A stretch of DNA of 64,000 bases from Methylophilaceae bacterium. Its GTDB lineage: Bacteria; Pseudomonadota; Gammaproteobacteria; Burkholderiales; Methylophilaceae. The position numbers and the translations under genes are program-made. The stretch covers positions 310,001 to 374,000 of the forward strand of contig CP073759.1 of NCBI GenBank assembly GCA_018398995.1, given 5' to 3'. Each line of letters opens with the position of its first letter. The first letter of the stretch is position 1. Below the pieces are notes generated by a model. The model searched no databases. It had not been told where the DNA came from and saw only the letters and a program-made list of their open reading frames with translations. Below, in pieces: positions 1 to 8,987 of the stretch.

Positions 1-432
1 CAGGTTTTCATGCATCGTTGCATTATTGATACTGATTAACGGCGCGCCGCCACAAGCACCCATACATTCGCCTTCTTTGAGACAGAATCGGCCATCTTCG
101 CTTACTTCATTAAATCCAATGCCTAGCTTTTCTTGCAAATGCTCCACAATAGTATCGCTATCGCGCAACATGCAAGAAATATTAGTGCACACAGTAATTT
201 TGTATTTACCGACGGGCTCGGTATCGTACATATTGTAGAAAGTTGCTACTTCAAGTGCTGCAATTTCTGGCATCCCTAAATATGCTGCCACTTCACTGAT
301 GCTTTCTTGCGACAACCAGCCTCGTTCCATTTGCACAATACGTAAAGCAGACATGACGGCAGCTTGACGTTGATCTTTTGGATACTTCGTCAGCTCATAC
401 TCAATTTTTTCAATAGCTTCAACTGATAACAT
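1..432 (-). CDS. nuoE: NADH-quinone oxidoreductase subunit E (partial, C-terminus outside window)
   Basis: This is the [2Fe-2S] subunit (24 kDa type) of respiratory complex I, part of the peripheral arm that passes electrons from NADH. The first 144 codons are visible; the family is usually about 160-170 residues, so only the C-terminal end is missing. The N-terminus MLSVEAIEKIEYEL and the cysteine pattern VCTNISC followed by CMGACGGAP are those of NuoE. The ATG is preceded by GAGAAGG at good spacing. It is the fifth gene of a minus-strand nuo operon, 58 bases after nuoD. Confidence 0.95.
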   Translation of the reverse strand, partial: MLSVEAIEKIEYELTKYPKDQRQAAVMSALRIVQMERGWLSQESISEVAAYLGMPEIAALEVATFYNMYDTEPVGKYKITVCTNISCMLRDSDTIVEHLQEKLGIGFNEVSEDGRFCLKEGECMGACGGAPLISINNATMHENL

Positions 433-490
433 TAAACAACCTTCTCAAAATCGATTGAAAATGTGACATTCATCACGCACATTTGCATCT

Positions 491-1744
491 TCAACGATCA
501 ATTTCTCCAAATACAATATCTTGTGTGCCGATAATCGCCACCAAGTCTGCCAACATATGTCCACGGCACATTTCATCCATGGATGAAATGTGAGCAAAGC
601 CTGGCGCTCTTATTTTTAAACGATAGGGTTTGTTGGCGCCGTCAGAAATCATATAAATACCAAACTCACCTTTTGGATGCTCAACAGCAGCATAGGCTTC
701 ACTCTTAGGCACATGGAATCCTTCGGTGAATAACTTAAAGTGATGAATCATGTCTTCCATATTGGTTTTCATGTTTTCACGATTAGGCGGCGCGATTTTA
801 TTGTCGCTGGTAATGACTGGGCCAGGATTTTTGCGCAACCAGTCCACACATTGTTTAATAATATGATTCGATTGGCGAAACTCTTCCATCCGCACCAAGT
901 AGCGATCGTAACTATCACCATTCACGCCAACAGGAATATCAAAATCCAATTTGTCATACACTTCATATGGCTGTTTACGGCGCAGATCCCATTCAATACC
1001 TGAACCACGCAACATCGGACCAGTAAAGCCCAACGCCAAAGCGCGCTCTGGCGAAACAACGCCAATACCAACAGTACGTTGCTTCCAAATACGGTTATCT
1101 GTTAGCAACGTTTCATACTCATCAACATGTTTAGGAAAGCGATTGGTAAAGTCTTCGATAAAATCAAGCAAAGAACCTTGACGATTTTCATTTAACTGAT
1201 TAATTTGCGCTTTACTGCGAAACTTGGTCGTTTCGTGTTGTGGCATACGATTTGGCAAATCACGATAAACACCACCTGGGCGATAATAAGCGGCATGCAT
1301 ACGTGCCCCAGATACCGCTTCATACATATCAAACAAATCTTCACGCTCGCGGAAAGCGTAAATAAACATTGTCATCGCACCTAAATCAATACCGTGCGCA
1401 CCGATCCATAATAAATGATTCAAAATACGTGTAATTTCATCAAACATAACACGGATATATTGCGCACGAATCGGCACCTCTAATCCAAGCATTTTTTCAA
1501 TCGCCATGACATAAGCATGCTCGTTTGACATCATCGACACATAATCAAGTCTGTCCATATACGGAACAGATTGTAGATAGGTACGATTTTCAGCTAGTTT
1601 TTCTGTCGCGCGATGCAATAAACCGATATGTGGATCAGCGCGCTGAATCACTTCACCATCTAACTCCAATACCAAACGCAAAACGCCATGCGCAGCTGGA
1701 TGCTGCGGCCCAAAATTCATTGTGTAATTATGTATCTCGGCCAT
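491..1744 (-). CDS. nuoD: NADH-quinone oxidoreductase subunit D
   Basis: This is the 49 kDa-type subunit of complex I, which forms the quinone-reduction chamber together with NuoB. The 417-residue product starts [20 protein letters not shown] and ends FGEIDR, as expected for the separate (unfused) NuoD of betaproteobacteria. An in-frame TTG/ATG lies 10 codons upstream, but the ATG at 1744 has a good ribosome-binding site (GAGAAGG) and matches the family N-terminus. The start shares one base with the stop of the small ORF upstream (TAATG), which suggests translational coupling. The opening codons resemble the opening codons of that small ORF. Confidence 0.97.
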   Translation of the reverse strand: MAEIHNYTMNFGPQHPAAHGVLRLVLELDGEVIQRADPHIGLLHRATEKLAENRTYLQSVPYMDRLDYVSMMSNEHAYVMAIEKMLGLEVPIRAQYIRVMFDEITRILNHLLWIGAHGIDLGAMTMFIYAFREREDLFDMYEAVSGARMHAAYYRPGGVYRDLPNRMPQHETTKFRSKAQINQLNENRQGSLLDFIEDFTNRFPKHVDEYETLLTDNRIWKQRTVGIGVVSPERALALGFTGPMLRGSGIEWDLRRKQPYEVYDKLDFDIPVGVNGDSYDRYLVRMEEFRQSNHIIKQCVDWLRKNPGPVITSDNKIAPPNRENMKTNMEDMIHHFKLFTEGFHVPKSEAYAAVEHPKGEFGIYMISDGANKPYRLKIRAPGFAHISSMDEMCRGHMLADLVAIIGTQDIVFGEIDR

Positions 1745-1890
1745 TACACCTTCTCGCTTACAGATTGCATACAAACATCAAAAAAATCAGGATGAATTTC
1801 AGTGTAGCCTAACTCGCGTAGCGAAGTTAAGTCCAATGTAATTGCACGGCATAAGTTAAAACTTATTGTTTTAATGTGTATCTCAGCCAT
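1744..1890 (-). CDS. small ORF (48 codons) between nuoC and nuoD
   Basis: I do not recognise this product. It starts [16 protein letters not shown] and ends CMQSVSEKV, with no obvious membrane segment. The ATG has a strong Shine-Dalgarno sequence (AAGGAG, 6 bases away). It overlaps the last codons of nuoC (ATGGCTGA), and its stop shares a base with the nuoD start (TAATG), so it fills the gap exactly. Its first 11 codons resemble those of nuoD (MAEIH, then shared Thr and Phe), which suggests a partial duplication of the nuoD 5' end. It could be a real small protein, a leader keeping nuoC-nuoD translation coupled, or a duplication scar. Standard gene callers would probably miss it. Confidence 0.5.
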   Translation of the reverse strand: MAEIHIKTISFNLCRAITLDLTSLRELGYTEIHPDFFDVCMQSVSEKV

Positions 1891-2479
1891 TATGTACTCC
1901 TTCATCACGAATCACACGAGGTACATTGTTGCGTAATTCAATAGAAACCGGCTGATACACAACGCGTTGTTGCTCGGGATCGTAGCGCATTTCTACATGA
2001 CCAATCATTGGAAAGTCTTTACGGAATGGATGCCCAACAAAGCCATAGTCAGTCAGTATGCGACGCAAATCAGGATGATTTTCAAACATAATACCAAACA
2101 GATCAAAGGCTTCACGTTCAAACCAATTTGCCACTGGCCATACATCCACGAGCGTTGGTAACACAGGAAAGTCATCATCTACCGCAAACACGCGCAAACG
2201 CACACGCTGATTAAGCGAAACAGAAAGCAAGTGAAGCACTACTGCATAGCGCTGCCCATCCCACAATCCATCTTGAAATTCACTATAATCTACGCCACAT
2301 AAGTCGATTAACTGCTCAAACTTTAGCTCACCATGATCACGCAAACGAATGCAGACGTCGAGTAGGTTCTTGGCTTTACATTCTATGGTAATTTCGTTCA
2401 AATCTTCAGTTAACTTAACCAAGCCTGCATTAAGGGCTAATTTAAGTTGCGCTGATAATTCATTTAACTTTGTTGACAT
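1883..2479 (-). CDS. nuoC: NADH-quinone oxidoreductase subunit C
   Basis: This is the 30 kDa-type subunit of complex I, in the hydrophilic connecting module with NuoB and NuoD. The 198-residue protein has the signature [14 protein letters not shown] and the following [13 protein letters not shown] segment. It is a stand-alone NuoC, not the NuoCD fusion of enterobacteria. It lies 28 bases downstream of nuoB. Its last codons overlap the start of the 48-codon ORF that separates it from nuoD, an unusual spacing for this operon. Confidence 0.97.
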   Translation of the reverse strand: MSTKLNELSAQLKLALNAGLVKLTEDLNEITIECKAKNLLDVCIRLRDHGELKFEQLIDLCGVDYSEFQDGLWDGQRYAVVLHLLSVSLNQRVRLRVFAVDDDFPVLPTLVDVWPVANWFEREAFDLFGIMFENHPDLRRILTDYGFVGHPFRKDFPMIGHVEMRYDPEQQRVVYQPVSIELRNNVPRVIRDEGVHNG

Positions 2480-2507
2480 ATTTTTAACTGGTTAGTTTTC
2501 TGTATAT

Positions 2508-2984
2508 TTAGCGTGCAATTGTGTTCGTTCGTTTAATTTTTTTCTGCAATTGGATAATACCAAACAGCAATGCCTCTGCTGTTGGCGGACAGCCAGGCAC
2601 ATAAACATCAACGGGGACAATGCGGTCACAACCGCGCACCACGGCATAAGAGTAATGATAGTAACCACCGCCATTAGCACAACTACCCATAGAAATTACC
2701 CAACGCGGCTCAGCCATTTGGTCATACACTTTTCGCAAAGCAGGTGCCATTTTATTCACTAGCGTACCTGCTACAATCATCACATCAGACTGGCGCGGAC
2801 TTGGGCGAAACACAATGCCAAAACGGTCAAGATCATAGCGTGCCGCACCTGCGTGCATCATCTCAACTGCGCAGCAAGCTAAGCCAAACGTCATTGGCCA
2901 CATCGAACCTGTACGTGTGTAATTAATCACTGTATCCAGCGATGTAGTCACAAATCCTTTTTCTAATACACCTTCGATACCCAC
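2508..2984 (-). CDS. nuoB: NADH-quinone oxidoreductase subunit B
   Basis: This is the PSST-type subunit of complex I that carries the terminal [4Fe-4S] cluster N2, the direct donor to quinone. The 158-residue protein shows the four expected cysteines: the adjacent pair Cys37-Cys38 (LACCAVEMM), Cys102 (MGSCANGGG) and Cys132 (VPGCPP). Length and N-terminus [15 protein letters not shown] match betaproteobacterial NuoB. It is the second gene of the operon, 47 bases after nuoA. Confidence 0.97.
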   Translation of the reverse strand: MGIEGVLEKGFVTTSLDTVINYTRTGSMWPMTFGLACCAVEMMHAGAARYDLDRFGIVFRPSPRQSDVMIVAGTLVNKMAPALRKVYDQMAEPRWVISMGSCANGGGYYHYSYAVVRGCDRIVPVDVYVPGCPPTAEALLFGIIQLQKKIKRTNTIAR

Positions 2985-3031
2985 TTAGATCAATCCCAAT
3001 ACAAAATGAACATTTAAATGAATCTCTATGA

Positions 3032-3388
3032 TTAATCCCATTCTAGTGCACCTTTTTTCCACTCATAGATAAAGCCGATCACCAATACGAACAAAAATAC
3101 CATCATAGCCAGAAAGCCGAAAAGTCCGATATCTTGTAAAACTACAGCCCATGGGAATAAGAATGCGATTTCTAAATCAAATAAAATAAACAGAATAGCA
3201 ACCAAATAATAACGAACATCGAACTTCATGCGCGCATCTTCGAAGGCTTCAAAGCCACATTCATATGGTGAATTTTTTTCGGCATCTGGTTTATGCGGTG
3301 AAACCAGTTTACCAAGGATAAGCGGACCTAGACCTACGCCTAACCCGACAAGTATGAACATTAAAATTGGAAAGTAGTTTTCTAGCAA
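3032..3388 (-). CDS. nuoA: NADH-quinone oxidoreductase subunit A
   Basis: This small membrane subunit of complex I lies at the interface of the membrane and peripheral arms. The 118-residue protein has three hydrophobic segments (near residues 5-27, 62-82 and 86-107) and the conserved loop around [25 protein letters not shown], where the Cys and acidic residues are characteristic. It is the first gene of the minus-strand nuo operon. The 229 bases upstream, before the tRNA gene, must hold the promoter; I see two copies of the palindrome TAACGTTA there but no clear -35/-10 pair. Confidence 0.95.
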   Translation of the reverse strand: MLENYFPILMFILVGLGVGLGPLILGKLVSPHKPDAEKNSPYECGFEAFEDARMKFDVRYYLVAILFILFDLEIAFLFPWAVVLQDIGLFGFLAMMVFLFVLVIGFIYEWKKGALEWD

Positions 3389-3617
3389 AAGTGCGTCCTG
3401 AGCTTTATTACATCAATCAACAACTAAGCACATATGCGCTTAGCACAACAACTTTATTCTACCTTAAAACAGCTCACTCCCCAGAAAACTGCTATGGATC
3501 TACGTCCATTTTTTACTAACGATATAGTAACGTTAAATTATGACAATTTAATGCCATCTTTACTCAAATAACGTTAATTATCTCAAACATAAAAATTATA
3601 CTGCAAACAACTAACTT

Positions 3618-3702
3618 TGGTGCCGACGGAGAGACTCGAACTCTCACGACTTTCGTCACTACCCCCTCAAGATAGCGTGTCTACCAATTCCACCACGACG
3701 GC
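3618..3702 (-). tRNA. tRNA-Leu (anticodon GAG)
   Basis: Read on the minus strand, the sequence folds as a class II tRNA with a long variable arm. The anticodon stem is CTATC/GGTAG around the loop TTGAGGG, which gives anticodon GAG. The T-loop is TTCGAGT between GAGAG and CTCTC, and the 3' CCA is encoded. The acceptor stem pairs GCCGTCG with CGTCGGC and therefore has a U-U mismatch at the fifth pair. It lies between secG and nuoA, all on the same strand. Confidence 0.95.
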
Positions 3703-3732
3703 ATGTTAAGTTTACGACACCACCGTCCAAGA

Positions 3733-4095
3733 TTAGTTTGGCACGTCCTCAGCAGAACCAGCCGCTGGCAATGTTTCATTTGGCACCGCTTCGGCACCAG
3801 CAGATTCGGTGGGTATTGTTTGCACGACAGCCGGTACCGCCTTAATCACACTACCTGCATTTGATTTATGACTGGCTATATAAGCCAACGCCAAACTAGT
3901 CGCAAAAAAAACAATCACACTTAATGATGTTGCGCGACTTAAAAAATTTGATGAGCCACTGACCCCAAATAAACTACCAGATGCACCGCTACCAAAAGCG
4001 GCTCCCATATCAGCACCTTTGCCGTGCTGTAATAAAATTAAACCAATTAAACTTGCCGCCGCCAGCACATGGACGACTGTGATCATGTTTTCCAT
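3733..4095 (-). CDS. secG: preprotein translocase subunit SecG
   Basis: This is the accessory membrane subunit of the SecYEG protein-export channel. The 120-residue protein has two membrane segments (near residues 4-22 and 52-72) flanking the Gly/Ser-rich loop GKGADMGAAFGSGASGSLFG, the family hallmark. The C-terminal tail is rich in Ala, Pro and acidic residues and variable, as in other proteobacteria. It follows tpiA by 34 bases, the usual tpiA-secG pairing, with tRNA-Leu immediately downstream. Confidence 0.95.
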   Translation of the reverse strand: MENMITVVHVLAAASLIGLILLQHGKGADMGAAFGSGASGSLFGVSGSSNFLSRATSLSVIVFFATSLALAYIASHKSNAGSVIKAVPAVVQTIPTESAGAEAVPNETLPAAGSAEDVPN

Positions 4096-4129
4096 TTTCT
4101 ACCTATAAAATTCTCTACCAAACATCCAT

Positions 4130-4918
4130 CTATCCATTGATAGACATTTCTGCTGCTTGACAAATACCTTGAAATTCTTGTGCACTAAGCGAACACTTGC
4201 CGATTAGCCCACCATCTATATTTTCAACTCTAAATAATTGTAACGCATTTTGCGGATTTACGCTTCCTCCGTACAGAATTTTTACACTATTTTTTTCAAG
4301 CGCATTCATCTTTGTTAACTTATCTGAGATGAATTGATGCATTGCTTTTGCTTGTTCTGGCAAAGCTGCCAAGCCTGTACCAATAGCCCAAATAGGCTCA
4401 TAAGAAATAATTGCTCCAGTGAAGGCATTCGCGCCGTATAAATCAATAATTGCATCTAGTTGCTTACCGACTTTCAATTCCATAACGCCAGCTTCACGCT
4501 CAATAAGCGTTTCACCTACACACAATACAGGCGTAATGCCATGCTGTTTAGCAATCATAAATTTTTGTGCAATATTTTCATCAGACTCGCAATAAGCTGT
4601 CGCACGCTCTGAATGGCCTAATATGACATAGTCACATCCAAAATCTCGCAACATTTTGGCACTGACCTCTCCTGTAAAAGGTCCATTTTCATTTTTGGCT
4701 AAGTTTTGTGCTCCCCAAGCAATATCGGTATTTTGCAAAAGACTTTGAGCCTGGGCTAAATAAGGGTAAGGCACGCACACCACTACTTGAGTCTCTTTTA
4801 AACCATTAAGCAAATGAACATAACTGCTTAATAACGCTGCATTTTGTTGAAGATTACCATGCATCTTCCAGTTGGCAATGACAAATTTTTTAGCATTTTT
4901 TTTGATGGCTGTTTTCAT
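4130..4918 (-). CDS. tpiA: triose-phosphate isomerase
   Basis: This glycolytic enzyme interconverts dihydroxyacetone phosphate and glyceraldehyde 3-phosphate in the cytosol. The 262-residue TIM barrel shows the substrate Asn/Lys motif IANWKMHG, the electrophilic histidine in YVILGHSERA, the catalytic glutamate in ISYEPIWAIGTG and the phosphate-binding loop ILYGGSVNP. The N-terminus carries a short Lys-rich extension (MKTAIKKNAKKF), so the true start could be slightly internal. It begins a tpiA-secG unit transcribed toward the tRNA gene. Confidence 0.97.
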   Translation of the reverse strand: MKTAIKKNAKKFVIANWKMHGNLQQNAALLSSYVHLLNGLKETQVVVCVPYPYLAQAQSLLQNTDIAWGAQNLAKNENGPFTGEVSAKMLRDFGCDYVILGHSERATAYCESDENIAQKFMIAKQHGITPVLCVGETLIEREAGVMELKVGKQLDAIIDLYGANAFTGAIISYEPIWAIGTGLAALPEQAKAMHQFISDKLTKMNALEKNSVKILYGGSVNPQNALQLFRVENIDGGLIGKCSLSAQEFQGICQAAEMSING

Positions 4919-4983
4919 ACAAGCGTCATTATATAGCAGGCAAGCGCTATTTTGGCGCTAAGATTTTAAGGTTCAACAACCTA

Positions 4984-6669
4984 TCAAACTATATGCAATA
5001 ACTGTAACTGTACTGATTGAACACCGTTATAAGTGTTCACCTGCAACTGATAAACGACTTCTAGTTGTGCGGGCAATAGTTCTGTTTGTCCAAAAAAAAT
5101 TGCGTCAAAGCGCTTACCTTGCTTTTCCAACAAGACTTTTAAGTGTTTACCGCCAACGATGCGCTGGTTAATCAATGAAAACACATCACTAAATAGCGGA
5201 GGGGCAAAACCTTGCCCCCATACTTGATTAGCTAATAATTGTGCGTTTTCTAGCGTTATTTCTGACGTGTCAAAACCACCATCAGTTTCAATCAACGCTT
5301 GCAAATCAGCCGGCATCAGCAATTCACGTACTACAGCTTCAAAAGCATGCTGAAAATTAAATAACTGATCTTGGTAAATACTCAACCCTGCAGCCATGGC
5401 ATGTCCACCAAAAGTCACAACAAGGCCAGGATGACGTTTAGTGACCATATCTAAAGCATCACGTAAATGCAAACCTGGAATTGAGCGACCCGAACCTTTT
5501 AGCAAACCATCGTCGATTGCTGCAAAAGCAATCACGGGGCGATGGTATTGCTCTTTAATCCGCGACGCTAAAATACCGACCACGCCCTGATGCCAACTTG
5601 GCTCATACAGACTAATGGTATATTGATCGCCAACGCTAATCGCATCCAAACTTGCTAGCGCGTCATCTTGCATACTAGATTCAATACTACGTCGCTCTGC
5701 ATTTAAATCGTGTAACGACTGCGCAAGCACTAACGCCTCATCCTCACCCGCCAATAAACATTGAATACCCAAACGCATATCGTCCAAGCGGCCTGCCGCA
5801 TTTAAGCGCGGTCCTACATAAAAACCCAAATCCTGCGCAGTCACTTGCGCCTGCTGACGCCCTGCTACTTTTAACAAAGCACTAATACCTGGACAACAAG
5901 CACCTGCACGAATGCGGCGTAAACCTTGCTCCACCAAAATACGATTATTCGCATCTAATTTCACCAAATCTGCTACTGTGCCTAACGCCACTAAATCTAA
6001 TAACTCTGTTAAATTTGGCGCTGGCGTGCTCATAAACATACCGCGCTCGCGCAATTCAGCTCTTAAAGCAAGTAATACATAAAACATTACCCCAACGCCA
6101 GCCAGATGTTTACTGGGAAAATCACAACCTTGTTGGTTGGGGTTTACAATACAGGCAGCTTGTGGCGTTTCATCGCCCGGCAAGTGGTGATCCGTAATCA
6201 AGACTTGAATACCCAATTCATTTGCTGCTAACACGCCATCAACACTGGCAATCCCATTGTCCACTGTCACAATGACGTCGGGCTGCATTGTGGCGGCAAG
6301 CTGCACAATTTTTGGCGTTAAGCCATAGCCATATTCAAACCGATTAGGCACTAAAAAATCAACTTGCGCACCCATGCTGAGCAAGCCTTTTACAGCAACG
6401 GCCGTCGCAGTTGCCCCATCAGCATCATAGTCGCCAATAATTAAGATTTTTTTCTTATCGGCAATGGCAGCGGCCAATAGTTTTGCCATCACGACACTAT
6501 TGGTTAATTGATTCGGTGGGATAATATGATTGAGCGACGCACTTAATGTGTCATCTTCTTTAACACCACGCGCCGCATAAAGGCGGGCCAACAAAGGCGA
6601 AATGCCTGACTCAACCAACCTAGCGAACGCCACATCATTAATTTGTCTTTTTATAATTGTTTTGCGCAC
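4984..6669 (-). CDS. recJ: single-stranded-DNA-specific exonuclease RecJ
   Basis: This 5'-3' single-strand DNA exonuclease acts in recombination, mismatch and base-excision repair. DHH-family motifs are visible: GDYDADGATATA, VTVDNG, LITDHHLPGD and, later, the DHHA1 motif FGGHAMAAG. The reading frame is open upstream into the preceding gene, giving a 584-residue maximum. I prefer a GTG start (VRKTIIKRQIND) four bases after the upstream stop, giving about 561 residues, because homologous proteins begin near the PLLARLYAARG segment. The upstream ATG (6696) lacks a ribosome-binding site. The start is uncertain; the identity is not. Confidence 0.92.
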   Translation of the reverse strand: MRKTIIKRQINDVAFARLVESGISPLLARLYAARGVKEDDTLSASLNHIIPPNQLTNSVVMAKLLAAAIADKKKILIIGDYDADGATATAVAVKGLLSMGAQVDFLVPNRFEYGYGLTPKIVQLAATMQPDVIVTVDNGIASVDGVLAANELGIQVLITDHHLPGDETPQAACIVNPNQQGCDFPSKHLAGVGVMFYVLLALRAELRERGMFMSTPAPNLTELLDLVALGTVADLVKLDANNRILVEQGLRRIRAGACCPGISALLKVAGRQQAQVTAQDLGFYVGPRLNAAGRLDDMRLGIQCLLAGEDEALVLAQSLHDLNAERRSIESSMQDDALASLDAISVGDQYTISLYEPSWHQGVVGILASRIKEQYHRPVIAFAAIDDGLLKGSGRSIPGLHLRDALDMVTKRHPGLVVTFGGHAMAAGLSIYQDQLFNFQHAFEAVVRELLMPADLQALIETDGGFDTSEITLENAQLLANQVWGQGFAPPLFSDVFSLINQRIVGGKHLKVLLEKQGKRFDAIFFGQTELLPAQLEVVYQLQVNTYNGVQSVQLQLLHIV

Positions 6670-6673
6670 GTGA

Positions 6674-7177
6674 TTAATCAACCTCGCCCAAGCCATAACA
6701 CCACAAGCTATTGATAACAGGCGAACCTTGTGCTTCACGCACTTGATTCACAGGATGACTAAATAACAACATTTGAATCTCATTTTGTAATTGATGCCAA
6801 GCCAACGCACCCTTCCCCTGCGCAAAGTGGTGTGCAATATCTTGATTGCTGACTATATTAATATTTGTTGTGGTGATTTCAGGATTTTTATCCAAACCTA
6901 AAAACCAAATGTTATTAACTAAATAAAAACAAACACCTAAACAATCAAAATGTGTATTTAAACTTTCAATCAATGCCATACTTTCCTCATGGCTGACTGG
7001 GGTGGTGGCAGGGTCAGTTAGAAAATAGCTATCGCGTCCTAACACCATATTCACTGGTGTGGCAAATAGCCAAAATCGATGTTCCGCTTCTCCACCATAT
7101 AATCGCCAAGCCTGTGCGGCATTCATTTCGGGCTTTTTAAAACGTGCTCGGAGTTGTTGATAAATAGTGCTTAGCAA
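6674..7177 (-). CDS. COG4255/RpfE-type hypothetical protein
   Basis: This 167-residue protein of unknown biochemical role contains blocks such as GRDSYFL and, near the C-terminus, SPVINSLWCYGLGEVD. The latter resembles the (P)INSxWxWGxG block of COG4255 proteins, often named RpfE-type regulators or phosphoglycerate-mutase-like, which in many betaproteobacteria precede recJ. No signal peptide or membrane segment is visible. It is separated from recJ by only a few bases, so co-transcription is likely. The product name is from family memory and the function is unproven. Confidence 0.7.
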   Translation of the reverse strand: MLSTIYQQLRARFKKPEMNAAQAWRLYGGEAEHRFWLFATPVNMVLGRDSYFLTDPATTPVSHEESMALIESLNTHFDCLGVCFYLVNNIWFLGLDKNPEITTTNINIVSNQDIAHHFAQGKGALAWHQLQNEIQMLLFSHPVNQVREAQGSPVINSLWCYGLGEVD

Positions 7178-7491
7178 TTTTTTCGCCTAATTAAATGTGA
7201 TTGGATTATAAAGCAGCCGAATGCCATCTGACGGATAATAAAAAACCTATTGCAGCATCAGGATACTTTAAATTTTATTCTAAACATTGATAGATACGCC
7301 ATCGATGCACGCCCTCATCCTCAAGTTAGCTTGGCTTGACAAGTACCTAATCTGCTTTTTGAGAAACATAACAGCATTGCATGCCGTTAAGCCTATACTG
7401 ACGCTTAAAGCTAGTTCTAATCAGCGTTAATCAATTTATCAATATCTATATGTCAGCTCTGAAACACAGCCGCATGCATGAATCGGGATGA
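7178..7491. other. intergenic stretch with no recognisable gene
   Basis: These 314 bases separate the COG4255-type gene from the Crp/Fnr-type regulator gene. I find no ORF with a ribosome-binding site, no RNA fold I can name and no T-tract hairpin. A TTGACA is present near 7337, but there is no matching -10 at the right distance. The minus-strand promoter of the COG4255-recJ unit should lie in the right-hand part, nearest 7178-7260, but I cannot place it. Confidence 0.5.
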
Positions 7492-8160
7492 TTAACTTTG
7501 CGCCAATTTAGTCAAGGCAGTACGGTCGAGGATTTCTACTTGACCGCGGCCAAGCGCCACCCATTGTTTTTGTTCAAACCGCTTAACCTGTCGACTAATG
7601 ACTTCACGTGCAGTGCCTAACTCATCTGCAATTTGTTGATGCGTTCTTTTCACATGATCCGTGCCCGCTTCTAGTAATAGCTTTGCTAAACGTGTATCTA
7701 AATGATGAAATGCCACCTCATCCAACAACACAATTAAATCAATAATTAAAGCGCCATAATTCGTCATGACAAATGTACGAAATACTTTTGAATCAATCAT
7801 CAGCTGATTAAAGGCTGCAGATGGCACAATCACATCTTTAATGGCCTCTTCCACGATCGTTGAAGCCGGATAATCACTATTTCCCAATAGGCAAGTAGTT
7901 GTAATCACACATGTCTCGCCAGCTTGCACACGATAAAGTAATATTTCGCGACCACTTGATGACACTTTAAATACACGTGAGCGCCCTGCAAGACGCATCA
8001 CATAGGCGCCACAAGGGCCTCCCTCGCGATAACCAATCGTGCCAACTGGCGCTTCTACAATGCGTGCGTATCTTAGAAGAATATCTTTAGCGGGTTGTTC
8101 TAGCTGTGCCAAGTCGGGAAAAGCGGCCAGCCAGTCCAAGTTCTGTATTGCAGTTTGCAT
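7492..8160 (-). CDS. Crp/Fnr-family transcriptional regulator
   Basis: This 222-residue DNA-binding regulator has a cyclic-nucleotide-binding-like beta domain in the first half and a winged helix-turn-helix near residues 165-200 (HQQIADELGTAREVISRQVKRF). It lacks the N-terminal cysteine cluster of classical FNR. It instead has Cys50, Cys84 and Cys90, the last two as a C-x5-C pair (ETCVITTTCLL). This arrangement occurs in Crp/Fnr-type regulators linked to sulfur genes, so thiol or persulfide sensing is an inference. The ATG at 8160 follows GGAG by six bases, favoured over the in-frame TTG four codons upstream. It lies just downstream of the sulfur dioxygenase gene on the same strand. Confidence 0.85.
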   Translation of the reverse strand: MQTAIQNLDWLAAFPDLAQLEQPAKDILLRYARIVEAPVGTIGYREGGPCGAYVMRLAGRSRVFKVSSSGREILLYRVQAGETCVITTTCLLGNSDYPASTIVEEAIKDVIVPSAAFNQLMIDSKVFRTFVMTNYGALIIDLIVLLDEVAFHHLDTRLAKLLLEAGTDHVKRTHQQIADELGTAREVISRQVKRFEQKQWVALGRGQVEILDRTALTKLAQS

Positions 8161-8215
8161 GTAGTACTCCAATTGATATTGCTATGATTGTAGCCCTAAA
8201 TGTAAAAAGATAACA

Positions 8216-8917
8216 TTACCCTTGCAAAGTGCAGCTTTCGGGCAGACCGCAATATTGGTTTGCAGGCACTGCGATATCAATTAATCGAGGTTTTGGTAAG
8301 TTTAACTTGGTCATAATTGCAATAAACTCAGCTTTAGTTTTGTTTGCAAGGCGCGGATTGATTAACTTCTCTTGTGCAATATTACTGACGCGATGGCCTT
8401 GATAATCGTGTGCTGGATAAACCAAAGTTTCATTTGGCAAAACAAACAACTCATTGACTATGCTATCAAACAGCATGCCGGCATCGCCGTTCTGGAAATC
8501 AGTACGGCCACAGCCATTGATTAATAAAGCATCACCCGTAAATAATTGATTTCTCCATAAAAAAGAAACGCTTCCGGCAGTGTGTCCTGGCGTAGCAATA
8601 ACAGTTATCTGCTCTTCCCCAAAAGACAACACATCCCCATCGTTTAATTGAATATCAGCGCAGACTGCGCCACATTGCTCACCAACACCTACTTGTGCGC
8701 CTAACCGACGTCTAAGCTCGCCACCCGCCGTAATGTGGTCGGCGTGTACATGCGTTTCTAACGCATATTGAAGCTTGAGTCCATGTTGCTCAATTAACAA
8801 TAAATAGTCATCAATATGCTCACTCACTGCGTCGATAATCACCGCCTTTTTTGTTACGTCATCCGCAATTAAATACGTTAATGTAGAAGTCGCCTCATCA
8901 AATAGTTGTTTAAACAT
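8216..8917 (-). CDS. persulfide dioxygenase (ETHE1/SDO-like, MBL fold)
   Basis: This metallo-beta-lactamase-fold protein most likely oxidises glutathione persulfide to sulfite with a mononuclear iron. The 233-residue product has the metal motif THVHADH (His56, His58, Asp60, His61 from the chosen start), TPGHTAGS for the next ligand and YPAHDYQG near the C-terminus. These fit the ETHE1 group rather than glyoxalase II. The start at 8917 follows GGAGAAAGTA; an in-frame ATG four codons upstream sits inside that ribosome-binding site. It is divergent from a BigR/SqrR-like repressor, which supports a sulfide-detoxification role. Confidence 0.88.
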   Translation of the reverse strand: MFKQLFDEATSTLTYLIADDVTKKAVIIDAVSEHIDDYLLLIEQHGLKLQYALETHVHADHITAGGELRRRLGAQVGVGEQCGAVCADIQLNDGDVLSFGEEQITVIATPGHTAGSVSFLWRNQLFTGDALLINGCGRTDFQNGDAGMLFDSIVNELFVLPNETLVYPAHDYQGHRVSNIAQEKLINPRLANKTKAEFIAIMTKLNLPKPRLIDIAVPANQYCGLPESCTLQG

Positions 8918-8954
8918 TACTTTCTCCATTTCAAAATTATATTGAATAATAATA

Positions 8955-8977
8955 TATTTATATATATAATGTAAATA
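8955..8977. promoter_or_regulatory. AT-rich inverted repeat, candidate repressor operator
   Basis: The arms TATTTA and TAAATA, extended imperfectly to about 8 bases each, form a 23-bp palindrome in the 70-bp gap between the sulfur dioxygenase gene and the ArsR-family gene. BigR/SqrR-type repressors are known to bind AT-rich palindromes in this position and to control both directions. No other binding site is evident in the gap. The role is inferred from position and composition. Confidence 0.5.
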
Positions 8978-8987
8978 AGTAAATTGA

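Noticed and set aside
1745-1774. Ten-codon N-terminal extension of nuoD ([10 protein letters not shown])
   Set aside because: The ATG at 1744 has the ribosome-binding site and the family N-terminus; the extension overlaps the small ORF.
7337-7342. TTGACA considered as a -35 promoter box
   Set aside because: No -10-like hexamer at 16-18 bases and no plus-strand gene follows.
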